DNA from: Hetaerina americana
Lineage: Eukaryota > Arthropoda > Insecta > Odonata > Calopterygidae
Direction of reading: 5' to 3'
Length of the DNA stretch: 64,000 bases
Assembly (NCBI GenBank): GCA_022747635.1
Contig: JAKTNV010000190.1
Location: 62,001 to 126,000 of the forward strand
Both the position numbers and the translations under genes were made by a program. Under the pieces are notes generated by a model. It made no database searches. It saw only the letters and a program-made list of their open reading frames with translations, and was not told the DNA's origin. Positions 32,575-43,884 of the stretch are shown here, in pieces (position 1 is the stretch's first letter; each line of letters opens with the position of its first letter).

Positions 32575-33240
32575 GATACTTTAAACTACTTCTCAACATA
32601 ATCTCCAAGCAAATTAAGGCATTTGTCATAACGTGTGACAAGTTTCTGTATTCCTGCTGCATAGTCCTTCGCCGCCAGCTCATTGAGATACGCGAGGGAC
32701 CCATCTTGCACAAATTTTTGCATAATGCAGATGGTGTTTAACAATTTCATGAACAATTGTTCGAGAAACATTGGGAAAATGCTCACAGATGTCATCAATT
32801 GTGACGCGCCGATCGTTCCTCACGAATTCGTCAACTGAGCTCACCAGTTGGTCTGTAATGACAGACGGTCTCTCCGAACGCTCATCGTCGTGTGTGTTCC
32901 CCCTCCCCATGTTGAAGTTGCGACACCACCGCCGAACAGACGACTCGCCCATTACATTGTCTCCATACACCTCCTTTAATTGGCGATGAATATCACATGG
33001 GCGAACGTTTCTTGCATTGAGGAATTTAATCACTGCCCTCACTTCACAACTGGCGGCGTTCTCAATTTTTTTAAACATTGTAAACAATCACAGAAACAAC
33101 ACAGGCAATGCTAGCGTCACGCAACTTGGCTCAGAGAAGGCAGACAAGCCACTGAAGCTATCTGACCTCGTCCAGCGGCTACTCGCGTCGTCAGCACTTC
33201 ATGCGGCACGAACGGGTACTACTTTCCGGATGACCCTCGT
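32575..33240 (-). mobile_element. MLE-D mariner derivative with core deletion
   Basis: The minus-strand frame 33087-32680 gives an open N-terminal part: CEVRAVIKFLNARNVRPCDI, HRQLKEVYGDNVMGESSVRR, RSERPSVITDQLVSSVDEF, ISRTIVHEIV-like HTH. It then jumps at KICARWVPR to the C-terminal end LNELAAKDYAAGIQKLVTRY, DKCLNLLGDYVEK in another frame. All catalytic motifs are deleted. The right terminus CACGAGGGTCATCCGGAAAG (inverse of 33221-33240) is present. The left terminus is not clear. Confidence 0.8.
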
Positions 33241-33311
33241 GTGTGTGTATATATATACACACACACACACATACACACATATATACATATATACCTGTAT
33301 ACATGTAAATG

Positions 33312-33577
33312 CGTGGGTCGCAGTAGTCCAGGGGTAGAGCGTTGGAGGGGCCGGGTTCGATTCCCGGGCAAGCCACTCTGGGTACCAGCAGCTCCACCCA
33401 AGCTATATGATTTTTCGGGTACCAGATCTTCCTGGGAAACCATAACCGGCACAGGGAAAGGAATTGGCCCCCCTACCCTGATCTGTGAATTTTCACACGC
33501 CGTATAGGGCTTGGGTACTGGGTGAACTCAACCGTCACCCACCAAACCGACCTTCGGGTTGATTACTGTGTTTATGG
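33312..33577 (+). mobile_element. tRNA-derived SINE family 1, full copy
   Basis: tRNA-like head with A box TAGTCCAGGGGTAGAGCG and B box GGTTCGATTCCCGG. The body carries TCGGGTACCAGATCTTCCTG and CACACGCCGTATAGGGCTTG. The 3' end is CGGGTTGATTACTGTGTTTA. Two other copies lie at 11408-11594 and 48592-48880. No complete tRNA cloverleaf is claimed. Confidence 0.85.
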
Positions 33578-33599
33578 AGTTATGTGTATATATTTATTT

Positions 33600-34425
33600 A
33601 AATACTCGAGTTCCAAATCGAATATAGACGCTAAGTTTTTGATAATGGGTAAACATTACAATATTCGACACAAATGATTAACGAACGAAATTTATCGATA
33701 TCGCACGGAATCATCGATGCATATCGCCCATCCGGGGGGGGTCGGCCCATGGTGGAGGGGGAGGGGCGGGGGGCGCGAGGGGGGGGGTGGAACGACTCCG
33801 TGTGCGGCGTCAGCGGGCCATGGCAGGGTGACCTCGCATGGGGACGGAAATTCCTTCCCCCCCTTCCCCGCTCTCGCCGCCGACAAAGGGGCGCGCATTC
33901 CAGCAGGGGGACGCGGCGTGCGACGGCGCTCTCAATGGCCTCCGCCCCCTTCCCACACACACACTCGACCGGGAGAGAGAGAGAGGCGCCTCGAAGGACG
34001 GTCTCGGGCGTCCATTAGGTGTCCATCGGCTCCCAGCGGACATAAATTAGTGATCCCCTCCCGATATAAAAGCAAGCGAACACACGACTACCGCATCGCC
34101 ACCCCCACTCCTCCCGCCATGCGCCCCACTCCTCCCGGCCACCCTCGCCCGCCTCACGCGGACGGACACGGTCGCCGATGCCCCTCCGAACAATGGACGC
34201 GCGCCTTAACTTATTGCCGCGTGAATGGATGCGGAGGGCGTCTGCGGCTGATCGCCGGGGACTTGGTTGCCCCTCGCACCACTACGCACGATGGATGGCC
34301 ACTTCTTAAAGGAAACCGAATCTCGGGATTTTCACACACTCCCTCCCCACCAATACTCACTCTCATCAATAAATGCGCCTATTCATATATTTCGCCAATT
34401 ATGGGCTGGGCGGCAAGAACGTACA
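33600..34425. other. GC-rich island, no recognised gene
   Basis: The part 33730-34300 has long G and C runs. The plus-strand frame 33717-34682 is open for over 300 codons but runs through an MLE-A copy at its end and has composition-driven content (Gly/Arg/Pro), so it is not a supported gene. Confidence 0.45.
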
Positions 34426-34427
34426 TT

Positions 34428-34980
34428 GTTTGCTTAAAAAGTATCGGGAAATTTTTCGGAACAATAGATTTTTTCAGAATTTGCTACAATGCCTCAAAAT
34501 TCTTCAAAGTACATCCCTTCGAGCGTCGGCACACTTTTGCGAGAGCAGCTTTTCCACGACTCGAAGGCTCCCTAGTAGGTGTACTCCAGAAGGTCCTCAA
34601 GGGTGCTACGCGTGCAAGGTTCTCTGACGGTACTTTGCACTTGATTGTGGGAAGATTTCAATTTTATAGGAATAGGGAATAGCCGGCTGCTGCCAAGTCG
34701 GTACCGTAAGTCGGGATTGGGAAATCGTCGCGATGCTGTTTGCTGAAGGTCTTTGCAAGCAGGCAGAAACTCGACCTTGCTCTTAGTCGTTCCCCCAAAG
34801 ACCTTTGGGACGAATTCAATGCAGATCTTTCGTATCAAATTTTCAGTGTGCACGTTGTCTCATCAATGCCAATATACAATCTCCGATCATGCGCACATCT
34901 GAATTCACCACTTCACGAACACATCGAGAAACACTGTTACATATACTTTTTCTACAAACCTTGTAGAAACTTCGACGTCA
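34428..34980 (-). mobile_element. MLE-A mariner derivative, near full length
   Basis: Low end AAAAAGTATCGGGAAATTTT. High end ACATCGAGAAACACTGTTAC then ATACTTTTTCTACAAACC. The minus strand carries the usual three decayed coding blocks. Confidence 0.8.
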
Positions 34981-35499
34981 AATTAAAATTTAATATTAAC
35001 ATAACCTTATCATTTGTCTTCCTCATATGATGGGAGTTTCACCGGCAAGAGTTTTTATATCATATAAGTGGTTGGGTTACAATAGCATTTTACGATTGCC
35101 TCCCTATATATTCGAAATGGCCCAGTATGGGGCCTGCACCAATGGAGGCCATATCTACAGAAAATCGACTCAAGGAACAACGAGGAACAAGAATAAACAG
35201 CGAAAGTACCGTAAGAACAATGTAATAGGATAAGGGTTAGTTGTCGCGTAGCAGCAGCCGGAGATGAGTGAAGATTGGAATTAGGGTACCGCGTCGCCCG
35301 CATAACTACAGACGAGATGGGCTTCGCTGCATTAAAACTTTATTATGTGCCAATCCGGGTAAGCCGATAAACTTAAAGGGAGTATTTGAGAGAGCCCGGA
35401 TGCAATGCCACCACAGCAATGAACTAGCAGGTCGGCTTCCTTCAACACTGAGTAAAGTTCACCCCGTTTGCTGGGAGTCAACGACACCATGCGAGCGAA
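34981..35499. other. No feature recognised
   Basis: AT-rich DNA with short frames and no motif. Confidence 0.35.
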
Positions 35500-35805
35500 A
35501 TCCTGATGATTGATTCACAGAGTAACGATAGAAGAGGCAGTTCCTTATTCCCTGTCACTACCGCAGTTTCCTCGGCGATAGTGTATTTGTATTCCGAAAA
35601 ATCGTTATCAGATAATAGGACACTTGTCTCAGGCTTACGCTGTGGGGTGTCTCCCTTAAAAATATTTTTCGAGTTTTTGTTTACCATTCCTCGCCATCAG
35701 CTTGGGCTAAACTCTAGGTGAGATCAGAGATTTTGAACCCGGTCCATCAGGTGAGAAAACCCCGGCGCTCCATCCAATGAGGCCACCACGCCTCCCCGAG
35801 CCTCT
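35500..35805 (-). mobile_element. Possible tRNA-derived SINE family 3
   Basis: The minus strand from about 35805 has GGCGTGGTGGCCTCATTGGA (A-box-like) and, about 45 bp on, GGGTTCAAAATC (B-box-like). These match tRNA gene promoter spacing. Only one copy is in the window, so the 3' boundary is a guess. Confidence 0.5.
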
Positions 35806-36800
35806 GGACATCCAAAATAAATCGCCCCTGTTGACGTCGTAGGGCAACAAACCTAATCGCCTGCCGATACACAAAAGTGACCGTTGTCCCTTGATCACCC
35901 GTCATTTCCACGACGTGACGCTGGGGGTCGTTTCAGCCTCGTCGGAGGCTGGCGCGACGCCATTGGTGGTCCCTTTATTTTATTTTTTGAAGAGGGATTC
36001 CTTTTATACTATCGTGAATAATCACATTGTTCTACATAAGGTCAAAAGGAAAAATCGCCGAAATGACGTTGGCGACTAGGGGAGGCGAAAATATGTCAGC
36101 ATTCGACGCTGCATTGCATTTTATAAAATAAAAAGAATGGACATCTACGTGGTATCCTATCAGCCTTTACTAGGGCATGCAAAATCAATGTTACCCTTTG
36201 CTTAAATGTTAAGTTACCAATATAAATGCAAAATGTTCCAAATAATTGAGATGACGCTTAAAAATGCCACATAACTACGATATATAAGCGCAAAATACAT
36301 TTCTACCCAGGCGAGACGAGCTGCCAATTGCAAGAAGAACAATAGTGTAACGTTTAGCTAATATAATGACGAATTACTTAGAATGAAAAAATATATTTTC
36401 CTGTTACCGCGGTCGTCTGCAGTTGATCTGATCCCTGATCGTTCGCGGGACAAAAGGAAAACATAAATCTGCGAGTTCTACACTTGACCTCCCTGATCTC
36501 ATTTTAATGAGATTTATAGTTTTATAGCCCTCTGGTATCATTTTTTGGAGTTAGCCCCGCGAGCTTCCGATTGTAATTAGTTCCTCTAATAATATAGATG
36601 AGACACTACATTTATCATATCAACGTTTCACAAATGCTCACGCGATCATTAAACTCATTGAGGATCTCATATACTAGCAGAATATTCTAAACGAGCCCAA
36701 ACTAGCGTAAGCTGGCGTCTCTTCTTAATCCTGCCTTTACCTTTCTCCAATCTTCTACTATTGAATCATTATATTTACCTAGATATTCCAAACTTTCCCC
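35806..36800. other. AT-rich DNA, no feature recognised
   Basis: No open frame with conserved sequence and no repeat shared with the rest of the window was noticed. Confidence 0.35.
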
Positions 36801-36807
36801 GTATATC

Positions 36808-37216
36808 GCAGTCTAACGTAAAGGAGCTAGATTTGTAAAACGTTATGATAAACTAAGTAGCGTTTCAAAACTATTAAAGCAGCTAGGGTAGGAATCACTT
36901 ACGGAGCGAAGGTTAAATTACAGACTAAACCTCTGCATGATCTGGAAGGTAGCCTCTTCAGCAATGATTTTAATAATGTATTATTACCCCCATCGTAATA
37001 CGGTAGGAGACATCATGTGAATATGATTATAATGTAGAATATGAAATGAATATAATTAGAGAGGTCAAGAGTAGAACCAACTGGTTTCATTTGTCAATTT
37101 TTCCACGAACGATAAGAGATCAGGGCCCGACCGCAGTCGGGGTAAACATAGAGGGTGTGTATTCGGGTGTGTATTCACCCCCTGCCACACACACATGCGG
37201 TTGCTTGCAGGGTACC
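36808..37216 (+). pseudogene. CR1/L2-like LINE 3' end with stem-loop tail, copy 1
   Basis: Frame-broken plus-strand coding: TRFVKRYDKLS..., then GANVKLQTKPLHDLEGSL-like remnants, then a region matching FPRTIRDQGPT. It is followed by a 3' UTR ending CACCCCCTGCCACACACACA, GCGGTTGCTTGCAGGG. CCCCTGC and GCAGGG can pair around an inner loop. The same coding-plus-tail order at 45676-46212 shows the tail belongs to this LINE. Confidence 0.65.
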
Positions 37217-37219
37217 ATG

Positions 37220-38090
37220 TATTAATAATTATGATTATAATATTAAGACTGTTTGCCACCCTATACGCAAATACACAACAAACCTTTTTGACACTGCATC
37301 TATTTGAAAACTGTCCGATGCGGTTGCTTGCAGGGTACTGTGTAATGTAAAATATTTTTCACCCATGAGAGGTCGTTGATAAAGGCAGCGACTTAGTTCT
37401 TCATAGAGTTAACACGTGGATATTTTTAAATATTGAACCCTTACTCCTGGTGCCTGGCGCCACGATCACCGCGGAGCGGGAAACCCTTCCTCCTCATCGC
37501 CCCCTTCCCACCGGCGGGGGGCACGACACGTGTGCGGCGGCACCCCTCCTCACTTCCGGCCAGCCCTCCATTTCCGCAAACCTCTCGCACCCCAGCCTCC
37601 ACTCGCTCCCAGATGGTCCACGGGCGAGGAGGACGGAGGCGGAAATCGGTGGCGCGTTGCCCGAGGCAACACCTCCGCGAGTAGACAGACTCCGACACGA
37701 CCCAACTCTGGCATTTGACGACGCTTCGAGGAATCGCGCGCCACTGGTTTGTCGCCCCCACGGCCACTCCGGCATCATCACGCCCCCTTTCCCCGACCGA
37801 TCCAATCGCGACATGACAGAAAATGCGTCGTAAAATGTGGAGATCTTCCAAAACTCTCCGTTAGATTCCACACCATTTACGAATATAATTTTTCGCGCAC
37901 TCTCTCCACCGACTCAAACAGCCCTTTCAATTTAGTAATTTACGGCGAATCTTTTCATGTAACAAGAGCCTGTAAACTCTGGAACACTTGAAAAATGGAT
38001 ATTTAAAATAACAAAATTGCCAGTCATTCAAGAACAGAACCAATAAAATGATTCTACGCGACGAAAACACTTCTCTACTCCTATGCAGAC
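37220..38090. other. GC-rich island, no recognised gene
   Basis: The part 37440-37830 is GC-rich with overlapping frames on both strands (37441-37851 minus, 37450-37833 plus). Neither shows a domain or convincing splice borders. A partial LINE tail (GCGGTTGCTTGCAGGGTACT) is at 37321-37340. Confidence 0.4.
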
Positions 38091-38095
38091 ATAGA

Positions 38096-38494
38096 TCATC
38101 TCAGTCCTTCTTTATCTGCGCACCATTTAAGACCATCAACAACACTTTGCCTTAAAACATACGATAGCTTACTTTCAATGTTTTCCGTCTCATAGTTCGT
38201 CTCTGTAATTATTTCCCCTTCATGTTTGCAAAAATTGAAAGAATTACTGTCATCAGTAAAATGACGAGCCAATGACCAATCCATCTCCGTCTTTTCTTTT
38301 AAGTGCCCTCCAATGACGTCTCTCTCACACTGTACTACTGCACTGCGCATTGCTATTTCTTGCTCTTCATTTATTTTTTTATCATCTTGCAGGGTTTTTG
38401 CAGGTTTTCCACAACCCCTCCTTCTTTGGTCCGGGGGTGTTTCCCTGCAAGGGTTTTTCCTATGGTCTCCACTCCCTTTCAGGTTTTTCCGCAA
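38096..38494 (-). CDS. Unidentified 132-codon frame beside the hammerhead-like palindrome
   Basis: The minus-strand frame is rich in Glu, Lys and Arg (NEEQEIAMRSAVVQCERDV, then EKTEMDWSLARHF, then SKLSYVLRQSVVDGLKWC). It starts about 70 bp downstream of the hammerhead-like motif on the same strand, where the coding region of a Penelope-like element would be expected after a pseudo-LTR. No RT motif is present, so it may be an N-terminal fragment or a chance frame. I do not recognise the protein. Confidence 0.3.
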   Translation of the reverse strand: MRKNLKGSGDHRKNPCRETPPDQRRRGCGKPAKTLQDDKKINEEQEIAMRSAVVQCERDVIGGHLKEKTEMDWSLARHFTDDSNSFNFCKHEGEIITETNYETENIESKLSYVLRQSVVDGLKWCADKEGLR

Positions 38495-38521
38495 ACTTAC
38501 ATCTTGCGCTCACTTGAATCA

Positions 38522-38663
38522 CTGATCGAAGCACTTTTCCACTTGATGAATTTTTTTAATTTTACGACCGGGTTTCGATGTATTGCACCATCATCAGGTC
38601 CACGCATCGAAACCCGGTCGTAAAATTAAAAAAAATCATCAAGTGGAAAAGTACTTCGATCAG
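38522..38663. repeat. 59-bp inverted repeat around a hammerhead-like motif
   Basis: Arms 38522-38580 and 38605-38663 are inverse copies with two mismatches (arm start CTGATCGAAGCACTTTTCC). The 24-base centre contains TCATCAG. This looks like two ends of the same Penelope-type pseudo-LTR placed tail to tail. Confidence 0.85.
38563..38597 (-). ncRNA. Hammerhead-like motif (minimal stem III)
   Basis: Minus strand: CTGATGA, one extra T, stem II GGTG/CATC around CAATA, GAAAC, a six-base loop, then GTA. This gives the CUGANGA and GAAA core boxes and an AC/GU two-pair stem III. Such reduced-stem-III hammerheads are known to accompany Penelope-like elements. The extra base between CUGANGA and stem II, shared with the other motifs here, is a departure from the strict consensus. 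It lies in the sense strand of the host gene. Confidence 0.55.
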
Positions 38664-38837
38664 TTATTCATTATGCTCGACTTCCACCACATCACGCCTG
38701 AAGCTACTCAGTTTGTGCTTATTCCTTTTATTATTCATATATTGATGCACTTTACCGAAATTTTCTTCTCCACTAAATCGCTTTATATTTTCTTTTTTAT
38801 TATTTTTATTATTTTCCAGATGAAAGGTTAAAAGTAA

Positions 38838-38900
38838 GAAGGGGACCTTAATGGTCTCAATTTCGCCCGAATAAAGACTTTATCTTTCAATCAATCCAGG
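38838..38900 (+). mobile_element. LINE 3' tail, plus-strand copy
   Basis: AGAAGGGGACCTTAATGGTC, TCAATTTCGCCCGAATAAAG, then TTTATCTTTCAATCAATC. Same family as 7546-7613 and 29123-29209, with a different simple-repeat end. Confidence 0.6.
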
Positions 38901-38913
38901 GGGTTGTTTGTCG

Positions 38914-39186
38914 TCAGCCAGTCTTCACTCGGTCCAATGCCACGGCCCTCCACGGCCCCATCACATCTCTCTCGAAGTATGCCTCTCCACGATTAGTCAG
39001 CCTCATTGTTTGCCCCTCGTGCGTCCTTTCGGGGCACATTCCGCCCCTGACGGCCCGCGCAGTTTGAAACTGCAGACATATAGAGCACCGCGTGATGTGC
39101 TCGCGGCGAATTTCTCCTCTTTCACTCTTCCGAAGACATCCCTGCCTGTTATTTCTCACTCTGCCCTTCACGACCGGCGGGGTCAT
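38914..39186 (-). CDS. Unidentified 90-codon frame
   Basis: Minus-strand frame with ITRCSICLQFQTARAVRGGM, CPERTHEGQTMRLTNRGEAY and FERDVMGPW. It looks less biased than most frames in the window, and an AG precedes its ATG. I do not recognise it. It could be part of an unlisted transposon or a chance frame in moderately GC-rich DNA. Confidence 0.25.
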   Translation of the reverse strand: MTPPVVKGRVRNNRQGCLRKSERGEIRREHITRCSICLQFQTARAVRGGMCPERTHEGQTMRLTNRGEAYFERDVMGPWRAVALDRVKTG

Positions 39187-39805
39187 CTGACCATCTCCAC
39201 CTACATAAAACTGGGACTCAGAAACTACATAAAAACGTCTTCCTCATTTCTAACCAGACCCCGTCTAACGTTTCCCACGGTTTTCCTTGATATTTCTGTT
39301 TCACTCAATTGTCTGTCGCGGCTGTATGCGAACTGCATCAGCACAAATATTCCTAAAAATATTCCCCCCCCCCCGCACGAGACATTCGTTTCTTCTTGAG
39401 AATTAGATGCCAAGGATACGACTTTCCCGACCGATCACCCCACCTCCTCTCCCCCCCCCCGCCCCTCCCCTCGCTCTCTTCCCTGGGAGCGAAAAGCAGC
39501 GGAGGAGACCACCTCCTCCTCCCCCTCACTTCCGGTACCCCCCCTCCTGCCCTTCCGTGCCCCCCCACCCTTTGGCAGCGACGCTCATTTCCCCCGCCCC
39601 CGGGTGGTCCTCAAACGTGACAACGGGACGTGGGGCACGTTTTGTCCACCATGAGGCCCACTGGTCACGATTTCTTCACCGCGGCGTCATAATAAAGTTT
39701 TATTTTGATCAAAATTTTAATAATGCGCGGCACATCCATGTTCTACGCACGATATTTTCTAATCCCAATACATCGTCACCATCAGGTAAAAAATACAAGG
39801 CTTCT
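39187..39805. other. Includes a C-rich island at 39420-39620
   Basis: Long C runs with open frames on both strands caused by composition. No gene recognised. Confidence 0.4.
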
Positions 39806-39808
39806 ATG

Positions 39809-40015
39809 GAAAGTATCGGTAACAAATTTTCCTGATATGTGAGCGTGAAGTTCTGAATTCAGACCGTGTTGGTTACGTGTTCTGATGATCGCAGATCATG
39901 TATTGGTATTGATAGGACAGTGGCAGTACAGAGCATTATCACTGAAAATTTGCCGATGCGAAAGATCTCCGCTGAACTCCTCCTCCCGAAGGTCTTTGAA
40001 CGGACGACTAGGATT
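39809..40015 (+). mobile_element. MLE-A mariner derivative, 5' part
   Basis: GGAAAGTATCGGTAACAAAT, CTGAATTCAGACCGTG, TTATCACTGAAAATTTGCCG, GCGAAAGATCTCCGCTGAAC, ending just after the VFERTTR coding block. Confidence 0.75.
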
Positions 40016-40019
40016 TAAC

Positions 40020-43000
40020 ACTTCAATACCAGAGTACATATCGAGCGATTTGCCGCTCTCGATAATCGGATAGTGTTTCAAGCATCGTATTTTATTTCAT
40101 GGAGCGTCCCATGGCATATATGACGCTTCTTATATTTGAGTTTAGTTTTAATTGATAAAATACCCGTCGATTGCTGCCAATATAGTCTGGCGGACAATGA
40201 AAGAGGCATTACGATACTCGATACGTTTTCAGAAGAATTTTAAGTAATAATAAAAATTATACTATTTTCAATCCGACTCATGCAATCTGCAGTGGGGCGA
40301 AGCAGGTGCCATCGAAATGAGAGAGCGCCATCAAGGCAACGTAGGTCTCAGCCGAAAACTGATTAAACTCTTACACAGAGTTAAACAATATTTTATTTAT
40401 CACAGCCAAATAACTAATGTGTATTAGACCTTCACCGACATAAAACGTATTTCATGATCTCTCTCCGAGTACAACAGATGCCGTTTGTCCATATGCGGAC
40501 ACTGAAATTCACCTCATGTCACCGGGTGACCCTCCGTAAACTCCTTCGGGGGAAAACACGCACCTCCGTTCTACGCCTGTGAAAACAAGGCATGCGACGA
40601 CTTCCTCTGCCCCTGATCTTTCGGCATCTGCAAGGGGTCTGCGCCCCCAAATTAGCCGGTGCCCCCTTTCGGGTGGTGCGACGTCGACAGCCCTTACACA
40701 CCCCCATACGCCTCCCCCCCAACAGCCGCACAAGGGAAGAAGACGTTGGCGGGCACCAATCCATACAGGAAGGAAGCTGCGCATCATCCCGACCGAGCAC
40801 CACCGCGCCAAGGGCCGCTGCACGGCCCTCGCCTTCTTTCCCCGAAAGAACCATCACACACACACACCTCCCCGGTCGTTTTAGGAGGAGGTTATTTTTT
40901 GTCGTTTGCCTTTTTTAACACACTTCTGGGTCGGACCCAACGCCGCAGGATGGTCTCGAGGGAGTGGGGGGGGGGGGAGGGGTGAGGGATGCTGTGCGCG
41001 CACCCCCCAATTTATTATTTTTCCTGGAGCCGAAAGTGTGTGTGTGTGTGCGCGCGCGCGTGTGCGTGTGTGGCGGGGGAGAAAGACGCCCAGGGGGAGG
41101 GAGGGGGGGGGTGAATTCAGGGGCGGGAGCGAGGGATGGGGGACAGAGGGACCACGTGCCCGTCATCCACCGCCCGCGAGCCGCGGCGTCATCCCGTGGT
41201 GCCTCCTAGTGTCGGAACGAGGTCGGCGAACAGTAAATATTATTTAAATATTAAATAAAATATTCCACTACTTGCATTTCAATCCTCCAAATTACGGGGG
41301 GCGTATGCGACTTGCAAATACACGTAAGTTTTCGGTTTGAGCGAACGTGATTGAAAAAACGAGTTTTGAGCGTGCGGTGTACATCGCACATTAGTGAGAA
41401 ACAGTGTTTATGATCGAATTAAAAAAAAAAGAGATTTTTAGCGTATTTTCAAAAAAATAAAGTCTTAAAAAAAGCGACTCTCGCCTCGCATCGAGTTTTC
41501 TTCAGGTGCAAGACTAAGTTTTTGTTCTTGTTTCCTAAAGATGACTCAGAGAGCGAGTCAAAAACTTTCTACTAGCGGAAAAGTGCTAAAATATCCTTTA
41601 AAATACGTATTCCTTCAACCGCATCTAATGCGTAAAACCGTCAATCTTATTCGAGGCACATTCATCAACGCAAAGTCTGGTTTGAGATATATTATGTTGA
41701 ACATACTCTCGATTCGGAATATTACTGACCACTGTTACTCATACATTCCGAAGCAAAGCGAAGCAAATTTGTTCTGTCCGCAACGACAGATACTCAGAAT
41801 TTATTAATATCAATCGACGAAAAGTTCTAGGTCAAAGCGAGAGTTCACAAATTTGAGATGGTGGACCAGTCTTTGTGATTTATTCGTGGCTTTCTTCAGG
41901 CGCATAGGGCTTAGTTGTGCCATCTACCCTCATGCATTCAAACCAACCTCGTGGTTGTTTACAGTGGATGGGAGAATTAGAGAAAAAGGATGTGCCACAC
42001 TCATTGCTTATTTCTACGTTTGTGCAATCCGGCGCAGATTCGGTCCACGCCTGTTGCTAAGGAGCGGAGAACACGCATGTTTTGACAAAAACAATTAACA
42101 TAGTTTCGAGAGTTTCGAAAAAATACGAATAGACGGCTGTAAGTCGGTCATTATGTCAAACGGTACCATGGAGCGACATTGAAATATAGTAAAAAGTCTG
42201 GCTCCTTCCAAGATAATTTACTGGAAAGAATAAAAAGAACAAATGATGAAAAAAATGTTCAGCACTTGAGAAGATATGAAACTTAATTCTACGGGTTCAA
42301 TTTCGTCTTCTTGCAGGTGCCTTACGCATTCAACCATTCACCCATTCATATTTTTCTCTTGACATTTGCAAATGAAAACAAAATATTATCGAATGGAATG
42401 TAATTTTTGTGACTCTAGTCGACTGGAAGAGCGCTTACTCTATTTAGGCTTATATACTGGTTAAATTTACTGCGTAAATTTGAATCAGGTTACTTATCTG
42501 AGGATGTTCAGGACACATTACAAACAGTTCCAACAGGATGATTTGGATATACGTATTCTGTTATTGAAAATTGTTGCATGACTAGCATTTTCTTTTGTGT
42601 CATTAACATTTTCGGTGTGCATAATCAAACTGATACCTGTGTAGAGGTGATATGAGATTGGGATTGCGCATGCGCATTCATGGTGACCTAACACCTCCAC
42701 CCCCCCCCCGGCCCGGCCACAAGCTATTGCGGCGGCTTGCGGGGTGTCGCGTAGGGGTAGATTTCGTGTTGGACCAACCCTCGAGACCTAATGACCGTCA
42801 GGGGTACTGCCCCAGTTCTCAGGAAACGGCAAACCGGTTGGTAACAACCTCGCACACCCCAATGGCAAGTGGCGCTGCATTTGCTGCGCACACAGCCCTT
42901 CCTCTGTTTACCCTTCCGCGAGTGAATGGCACGAAGACTAAGTACTCTAATGAGACCCTCGCGGGACGCCCACGCGTCACACTCACAGAATGAACCAAGT

Positions 43001-43275
43001 GCCACCCAGCACCATTCAATTGCTCCGGAAGGCTTTTTAAAAGTCAGGCCGGCGAGAATATGAGTAGCACTGCGTCCAGCGAGGAGCCAAGTCTCCCATC
43101 CCTTCCCCGCACATCGGAGACCGCAGGCGAGAGTTGAGCGCCCCCCCCCCCCCCCGAATGCAGACAGAGACGGGAGCACCACCCCCCCGCCCCCCTCGCT
43201 TCGCCCGCTCAAAGAAATGCATCGCGCGCATTCCGTAAGTGGTTCGTAAGGAGCAAGTGAGAGTCGAGCGCGTGG
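40020..43275. other. Mixed DNA with GC-rich islands, one LINE tail
   Basis: The part 40540-41220 is GC-rich with G runs and a GT/GC dinucleotide repeat near 41038-41072. The part 43000-43260 is GC-rich with a long C run at 43141-43155. At 42680-42770 is a CR1/L2-like tail (GGTGACCTAACACCTCC, then GCGGCTTGCGGGGTGTCGCG). The intervening 41220-42670 is AT-rich and unrecognised. Confidence 0.45.
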
Positions 43276-43278
43276 CCA

Positions 43279-43745
43279 ATCTATTAGAAGAGTGCTGGGT
43301 AAAAGTAATGATAAGGTCAAAGAGTAATGTTATCTTTAGCCCTCGTTAGAATATGCTGCTTGTTTATGGGATCCTCACCAAGTTGGATTAATTGCCGAAT
43401 CGGATCGCGTGCAGGGTAGAGGAACTAGATTTGTAAAACGTTGCAATGATAAACTTAGCAGCGTATCCAAAATATTTGAGCGGTTAAGCTGGGAATCACT
43501 CCATGGAGCGAAGGTTAAATTACAGATTGAATCTCTTGCATAAATTGGAAGGATATCCCTTGAGCAGTAATTTTGAAAATGTGTTATTACCCCATTGTAC
43601 TACGATAGGAGAGATCATGTTAGTAAAATTCGAGAGATTAAGTGGAGAACAGATAGATTTAAGATATAATTTTAAAAATCTCGGACGCATGTAGATAGCA
43701 TAACACCCAAAGTACTTACTCATTTCAACAAATGCCAGTTCACAT
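43279..43745 (+). pseudogene. CR1/L2-like LINE C-terminal remnant, copy 2
   Basis: The plus strand reads SLEYAACLWDPHQVGLIAES then DRVQGRGTRFVKRCNDKLSS, then KIFERLSWESL-like and LNYRLNLLHKLEGYPLSSN. This is the conserved region after the RT domain in CR1/L2-type LINEs (VWDP...L-RVQRRAARFV). The stem-loop tail is missing. Confidence 0.75.
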
Positions 43746-43884
43746 TAAAAGGATATGACACTTGGTATTAATATCAGAAACTTCCAATGCTAATTTCTGT
43801 AGCCGTTGGTTCACTCTGTGGATTATCTGTATAACTGAAATGGGCGCAATGAGCGATGTCACTTTCATAATGAGGTTTACTGAA

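Noticed and set aside
33312..33375. A functional tRNA gene
   Set aside because: A and B boxes are present but the segment is the head of a SINE with further copies, and no acceptor-stem cloverleaf closes.
33717..34682. A plus-strand frame of 321 codons
   Set aside because: It runs through a G/C-run island into a mariner derivative read in the wrong sense. Composition explains it, and no domain is visible.
41038..41072. GT/GC repeat as a regulatory Z-DNA element
   Set aside because: A simple repeat within a G-rich island; nothing in the sequence ties it to regulation.
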